From: Dromaius novaehollandiae
Taxonomy: Eukaryota; Chordata; Aves; Casuariiformes; Dromaiidae
Direction: 5' to 3'
Length of the DNA: 64,000 nt
Assembly (NCBI RefSeq): GCF_036370855.1
Contig: NW_026991456.1
Span: 4,278,001 to 4,342,000, forward strand
Shown here: one piece after another, positions 58,704-64,000 of the stretch
Position numbering within the stretch: position 1 is the stretch's first letter
Layout of the letters: every line of letters begins with the position of its first letter
Notes under the pieces: model-generated
The model's input: only the letters and a program-made list of their open reading frames with translations
What the model was told of the DNA's origin: nothing
Databases searched by the model: none
Position numbers and translations under genes: made by a program

Positions 58704-60227
58704 CTGACCCCTTTTTCTGAGCACTCTAGGTACTATACAGGAAGTACCCCTCTTCAGAAGTACTCACATTACAGAAGCAGCCTTGTTCCAGGAGTTTATT
58801 TTGATATCTTGGTTTGCCCTAGAGGAAATGCTGTCCTGCTACAACGGCTGTATTATATGCAGGTCTGAACCAATTAGAGCACTGTGGTGTAGTGTTCCCT
58901 TAACAGGTTATGTTGAATCTTGTAGCTTTCTTTCTAAGCATAAGCAGAACTGATTTTTAGTTTTTAGTGCAAAGGCTAGTGCTAGTTTGGGTAAAAAAGC
59001 TTAATAACATACCTCCTGATATTATGGGTTCAGTATATAAGGTTTCAGTAATAAAGAAGATGGTCTGTTTTATCAAAGAGGTCCGTCTGTCCTTTCTGTG
59101 CTCTCCCATCCAGATACTGAGTGGAAGCAAAAGGCTTGCTTCTGCTTAGCCCTATGTATTTATGGCTGCCAGTGGTTTGCCCCTCCCCTTCCAAGGGCTT
59201 GTGGGTAGGGCAGTGGGTGAGGCTAGGGTTACATAAACCCAGGGTGTTCACACAGTCTCTGCTCTCTTTGGGGATAGTGCTCTGGAACTGCCTTGGGAAA
59301 TAACAGCATTTGTGGAAGTGAAACTATCCAGAAAGACTTATTGCTGCATTTAGAGAAGCAAGGGCCATTCCTTAATGTTAGAGCAATGAGATGGCTGAAG
59401 GTGGAGTTGTGAGCATGCCAGAAAATTGCTTATAGCAGGCAGTTTTGGTTTTGTGTTGGTATCTTGGTGTGGGGTGTTCAGGGGTGGACGAGGGTTTCTG
59501 AGTGTGCAGTTGTATCCTCTGTTAATTGTCTGTATTGTTTTCTGGTGTTTGTGTGTTTACTGTGGAAGGGGCCTAACTTCCTCACTGGGCTCTTTGAACA
59601 TGCTGATGCTTGAGGCATTGCTTGTGCCTCTGCTGGACTGCAGACAAGAGAAGAGAGCAGGGGTCCTGGGAAAACATTTCCTTCTACACTTACACCCTAG
59701 GTGGTGGTTGTGTGTTTTATCTCCAGTAAGGTGGATCTGTGTGAGGTATTGCTCTCATCAGCTAGTCTGGTTTCTGGCTCGCTGGATGTTTTGCTGCTCC
59801 TCAGAAATACTGTCAGCCCTGTTCAGGGAGAAACTGTGTGGGGTTTTTCTGTAGTATGCTGACTTGTAGAAGAGTCCAGATTTTGTATGAAGAGGGAAGG
59901 AAGCCTTCTCCCTTCCTGTAACTGCAGTAGGATGAGAAAGGAAGTCACCTTGTTGGAAAGCAAAGCGGACTGTGAGTAAGCCCATGTGCCTGAAGAGCTC
60001 AAAAACCAACCTCCCCTCAGCTAATGAACTCACCTCTCTTCTTGCCTAAGCCTCAGTGCTGAGAGAGAAGAAACGGTTGTACTTCTCGGAACCACCAGGA
60101 ACCAATTTGCAGTCTTGCCTGGCAGCTCCTTTCTTATATCCATGCCTGTGAACCTAGTGCCACCTGCCCTTCTGTGGCTCTGCTTCTGACCCCTACCCTG
60201 GCTTCTGGGGCTGCCTACTTTGCTTCT
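58704..60227. other. Spacer, copy 2, no gene recognised
   Basis: Second copy of 25441-26964. Confidence 0.45.
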
Positions 60228-61293
60228 TCAGGTACTATGTCGGCCCTTTGCAGGCATGGCTGAGGATTTCAGGTGAGGTAGAATGGGTGATCAGAATGGT
60301 GTTTCAGTTGTTGTAGGGCTGGTCAGCGCTACCTGGCAGCATAGTAACTTTGTCTTGGTTTTCCAGGTGCCATGGGTGTCCCCACAGCAATGATGTTGGA
60401 GTCTGGAGTTGGTGCGGCACAGGTGAGCACAACATCAGTGGCGCTTTGGTGGAGGGTGCTCTTCAGCTGGAGCTGGCTGGCATGGGGGTGATCTCCCGTG
60501 CTCTGGTTTGGCAGGCAATGAAGGCGAATGTGGTGACCGAAGGAAGATCAGAGAGGATGTGGCTGCCATTGAGGATGCCTCTTGAGGACCAATGGTGTGA
60601 CGCACAGCACTGCAAAAGCTAAGGTGAGGAGCAAAGTGTCGATGTGTCTTGGGTGTGTGTGCTGACATACAGTGTAGTATGGAGAACTCTTCTGGATGAG
60701 TGCTGTGTGTGAGGCAGAGGCAGTGGGGTGTGCATGGCAGAAAGTGAGGGTGTGGTAGGCAGAGCAGCTCCAGCCTGTGTCTGTGTTGTTGAGTAGTTTA
60801 TGGGGTGTGTGTTGTAGCTGTGGTATCTTTTGCTCAGGTCTTGATGTCGCTCTTGTTTGCGCTCAAGGAGCGTGGCCCATGCTCTGCAGCGCTAGCGCGG
60901 CAGGCATCCATTGTCTTTTGCCTGGCCCGACTCATCAGCATTGTGCTAATGGATAGCACCTTGTTCTGTGCAGGCAGCTAAAAGGGGTGGCGTGTCACTC
61001 TGGTTTTGCATCGTGGCCATTTGCAGCCATCATTGAGGCCTCCTTGGCCGTTCCTCTTCTGAGGCCGCTCTTGTTTTGCACCTTCCTGGCATCCTTTCAG
61101 GATTTTCTTCCCTGCATCGTCAGAGCCTCAGGTCTTCCTTGCTGGCTTCTTCTGCATCACTCTTCCCAGCTTTGCTGGCCCCTTTCCATCACAGGCAGTA
61201 GCGTCTGACTCTTCCGTGGGCTCATCCGGAGCATCAGAGCTGTGTGGTTGTGGCATTGTAGGGCTTTTTGGCTGGCAGCATCTTATGCATGGG
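60228..61293. repeat. GT-rich internal repeat A1, copy 2
   Basis: Copy of 26965-28030 with the same exon-like donor and acceptor sites. Confidence 0.85.
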
Positions 61294-62017
61294 AATAGTT
61301 CTTTTTGCATAGGGCTTTCCTTCATGTTTGTGTCTGTGTGTCTGTTCGGGGCTGGAGCTGCCTTGCCTGTGGGTGTTAGGAATGATAGTGCGTGGAGTGT
61401 GTCAGTGATGGGCTGGAATAGTGATTGGTCAGCATCTGTGTGTTCCATTTTACATTGCATTTTTGCAGATGCGGATTAGTGTTTGGATCTCTTGAGGGAG
61501 ATGGAGGAAGGAAGGGGAATGCCGTAAGAAGGTGAGCTAGAGATTCCTTGTTGGAAGGAGTGTTGTGGTCAGTGGTTCCCTGGTTAATTTTTGCTTTGTG
61601 CTTGTAGGTGTGGAGCCTTGTGGAGAGCAAGTTGCTTGCGTCCGGGAGGAGCAGGGCAAGGTGAGTGTTGGTCTGAGAGAGGAGGCAGAGCCCAGTGTAG
61701 GGCTGTTGTCTCGTTGGCGCTGTTCTGGTTTTACAGGTGCCTGGTGGGCCTTGGCGTGGCGGCCAATGGCCCAGCAGTCAAGATGGGTGAGCAGAGCAGG
61801 CAAAGGTGTTGTAGTGAGGTACTGTTGTGGTGGGGTGTGGTTTTGGCATCACCTCAAGGTGTGGTTGTCTCAGGTTTTGCAGGAAGTTGTGAAGAGGAGA
61901 AGTAGAGTGCTGAGAAGAGCCCGAGCAGGTAAGAGGGGGAGCTTGTTGGGTCAGAATCTGATGGCGTGGTAGGGTGATGCCGGGTTGCCTCTTGGTGATG
62001 TCTTTTGCTGTGCTTTT
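61294..62017. other. GT-rich linker, copy 2
   Basis: Second copy of 28031-28754. A few substitutions alter the conceptual products of its chance frames. Confidence 0.4.
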
Positions 62018-62433
62018 TCAGGTATGGTGTGGGCCTTTCCCAAGCGTGGCTGAGGATTTCAGGTGAGCGGATTGGTGTTGGGCATTGTAGGGCTGGTGAG
62101 CGCTGCCTGCCAGAAGAGTGGCTTCATTATTTTGTTTTTTCCAGGTGCCATGGGCTTCCCCCCAGCCAGGATGCTGGTGTTTGGAATTGGCGCAGTTCAG
62201 GTGAGCGGAGCACCCATGGTGCTTTGGTGGAGAGTGCTCTTGCAGGTGAGGCTGGAGCCAACTGGCACGGGGGTGACTACTTGTGCTCTGGTGTGGCAGG
62301 TGAAGGCAAATGTGGCAAGCAAAGGAAGATCGGAGAAGATGGGTCTGCCATTGAGGATGGCTCTTGAGGACCGATGGTGATGCAGAGCACCGGAAGAGCT
62401 AAGTTGATGGGCAAAGGGTGTTGGGGTGTCTTG

Positions 62434-62479
<46 letters not shown>

Positions 62480-63140
62480 CAGGTGTGTGCTGACGTTCAG
62501 TGTAGAGTGGAGGGTGGTTCGGGATGTGTGTGTGCATGAGGCAGTGGGGTGTGCATGGCAGAAAGTGAGGATGTGCTAGGCAGAGCGGCTCCAGCCTGTG
62601 TCTGTGTTGTTGTGCAGTCTGTGGTGTGTGTTGTAGCTGTACTCTCTTTTGCTCAGGTCTTGATGTTGCTCTTGCTCGTTGTGCTCAAGGAGCACAGCCC
62701 GTGCTCTGCAGCACTAGCATGGCAGGCATCCACTGTCTTTTTGCCTGGCCTGACTCGTCAGCATTGCTCCAATGGATTGTGTCTTGTTCTGTGCAGGCAG
62801 CTAAAAGGGGGTGGTCTGTTGCTCTGACTCCACATCGTGGCCGTTTGCAGTCAGTCATCTTTGCAGCCATCATCGAGGCCTCACTGGCCACACCTCTTCT
62901 GAGCCCGCTCTTGTTGTGTGTCTTCCTGGCGCCCTTTCAGGGTTTTCTCCCCAGTGTTGTCACAGCCTCAGGTCTTTCTTGCTGGCCTCTTCTGCATTGC
63001 TTTTCCCAGCTTTGCTGGCCCTTTTCCGTCACGGGTGGTGGCATCTGACTCTTTCATGGGCTCGTCCAGGGCATCAGAGCTGCACGGTTGTGGCGTCATA
63101 GGTCTTTCTGGCTGGCAGTGTCTTCTGTGCTGCCATTTTT
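62018..63140. repeat. GT-rich internal repeat A2, copy 2
   Basis: Copy of 28755-29865, longer because of TG expansion. Confidence 0.85.
62436..62480. repeat. TG microsatellite, (TG)19 then CG, copy 2
   Basis: Nineteen TG units against fourteen in copy 1. Confidence 0.95.
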
Positions 63141-63151
63141 TGTGTGTGTTT

Positions 63152-63172
63152 GGGGGGGGGGGGGGGGGGGGG
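63152..63172. repeat. Poly-G run (21 G), copy 2
   Basis: Twenty-one G bases against sixteen in copy 1. Confidence 0.9.
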
Positions 63173-63916
63173 AAGTTGGGGGGTGTGTAGTAATGGCAGT
63201 CACCAGAGCAGAATAATGTATCTATGAAACTTCTTGGGGGGGTTTCAGTAAGAAGTAAAAGTATTCTTTTCTTTAAACTCTTTTTTGATTGAGTGGCCAT
63301 TTGGGGGGATTCTTATTTAAGCCAGTACAGTGTTACCTTTAAAAAAGAATGGAAGGAGATGGTTCTGTTAGTAGGGGTGATGAATGGCTGGGGTGGGAGT
63401 GAGTGGGCAGTTGTTTGGTTGTTGGGTGGGGTTGTTAGTGTGTCTAACCTTGTATGCATGTTCTTTTCTTTTTTCAGGTTCTAGTTAGAATTTCTTAGAT
63501 TTTTTTTAAAAAAAAACAAACCAGACAAAAAAACAAAAAAACCCAACCAACCAAAGACCCACACAGCTGGGGTTCTGCTCCCAGCTGGGTTTCTTTTCCC
63601 CCCTGAGTCCCCAATGCTCTGCGAGGTGGTGATCAATCATTGCCTGCGTGGGTGTGGAGCTTCGGCTCGGAGCTGGGTGTTTTCTAGGCAGGGCGGTTTT
63701 TGGAGGCGCTTGGTCACCCTGTTACTGGGAGCTGTCCAAAAACCTGGAGGTGCACTTGCCTGTTTCTGCAGGAATGTAGAGTATGTGCTGGCTGATGTAT
63801 TGGTGAGATTAGAGATGGATGCTGAAGAGTATGTGCAGGTGATGTAGATGTGGGCTTGTTTGTTACGTTTTGTGTGTTGTGAGGATAGAAGCCCAAGAGT
63901 TGCTGATGATGCAACG
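63173..63916. other. Spacer with A/CAAA-rich tract, copy 2
   Basis: Second copy of 29895-30639, with small changes in the T/A runs near 63503-63540. No gene recognised. Confidence 0.45.
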
Positions 63917-64000
63917 ACGAGTGTTCTGCTCTGCTCTCTGCTCTGTGCGCTGTGGTCTGTAATCTCTGTGGTCTGCACTTTGTGCTTTGCTCTTTCTGCT
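63917..64000. repeat. Pyrimidine-rich degenerate repeat, copy 2, cut by window end
   Basis: Start of the CTCTGTGCT-type tract seen at 30640-30806. The palindrome, telomere-like tract and receptor pseudogene would follow beyond the window if the unit is complete. Confidence 0.8.

Larger units (their letters stand above)
34383..64000. repeat. Tandem segmental duplication, copy 2 (truncated by window end)
   Basis: This is a direct-orientation copy of bases 1 to about 30723. The offset is 34382 through the first nine coding exons and 34375 after short indels in a T-rich tract and at 9830-9870. It falls to about 33255 after loss of roughly 1.1 kb of the 65-bp minisatellite, then to 33263 after a GC-rich microsatellite change, and reaches 33277 after TG and poly-G length changes. 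Substitutions are sparse, which suggests a very recent duplication, gene conversion, or two haplotypes joined in an assembly. Confidence 0.97.

Overview
The window is nuclear DNA from a bird, most likely a galliform such as chicken. The evidence is CR1 LINE fragments, many small exons with GT/AG introns, CpG-island promoters, an avian-type endogenous retrovirus remnant, an olfactory receptor pseudogene and (TTAGGG)-like interstitial repeats. There are no bacterial operons.

The dominant feature is a tandem segmental duplication. Bases 1-34382 form one full period. Bases 34383-64000 repeat bases 1 to about 30723 almost base for base. The offset is 34382 at the start, 34375 after small indels near 9.3-9.9 kb, about 33255 after a minisatellite contraction and 33277 at the end. 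Only 30.7-34.4 kb is seen once. The unit is therefore about 33-34 kb, probably part of a longer array, and its true breakpoint is not visible.

Layout of one unit (copy 1 coordinates): 0-3.5 kb AT-rich spacer with a CR1 tail; 3.5-4.3 kb an orphan exon-like block and CpG promoter; 4.5-12.3 kb an 11-exon USP42-like deubiquitinase gene whose coding frame is intact in both copies; 12.9-14.5 kb a gutted endogenous retrovirus (integrase end, Env TM, 3' LTR); 14.5-16.3 kb a 65-bp minisatellite; 16.3-18.7 kb AT-rich spacer and a second CR1; 19.2-22.1 kb two CpG-island promoters (ZNF143/THAP11-YY1-Sp1 type and NRF1 type), each followed by a short candidate coding exon with a mitochondrial-presequence look; 23.0-25.4 kb a degenerate ~81-bp repeat resembling the PO41/CNM class of galliform satellites; 26-30.6 kb a GT-rich segment with its own internal ~1.8-kb duplication; 30.6-31.4 kb pyrimidine-rich, palindromic and telomere-like DNA; 31.7-32.7 kb an olfactory receptor pseudogene; then spacer.

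The one convincing functional gene is the USP42-like enzyme. It has an intact Cys box, QEDAHEF box, two CxxC zinc pairs and His box, followed by an RS/K-rich tail much shorter than in mammalian USP42. I saw five coding substitutions between the copies, four of them synonymous. An olfactory receptor next to a PO41-like repeat recalls chicken chromosome 16, but this is only a hypothesis. No novel defence-type or RNA system was found. The most interesting content is the amplified deubiquitinase gene and its unusual 3' splicing choices.
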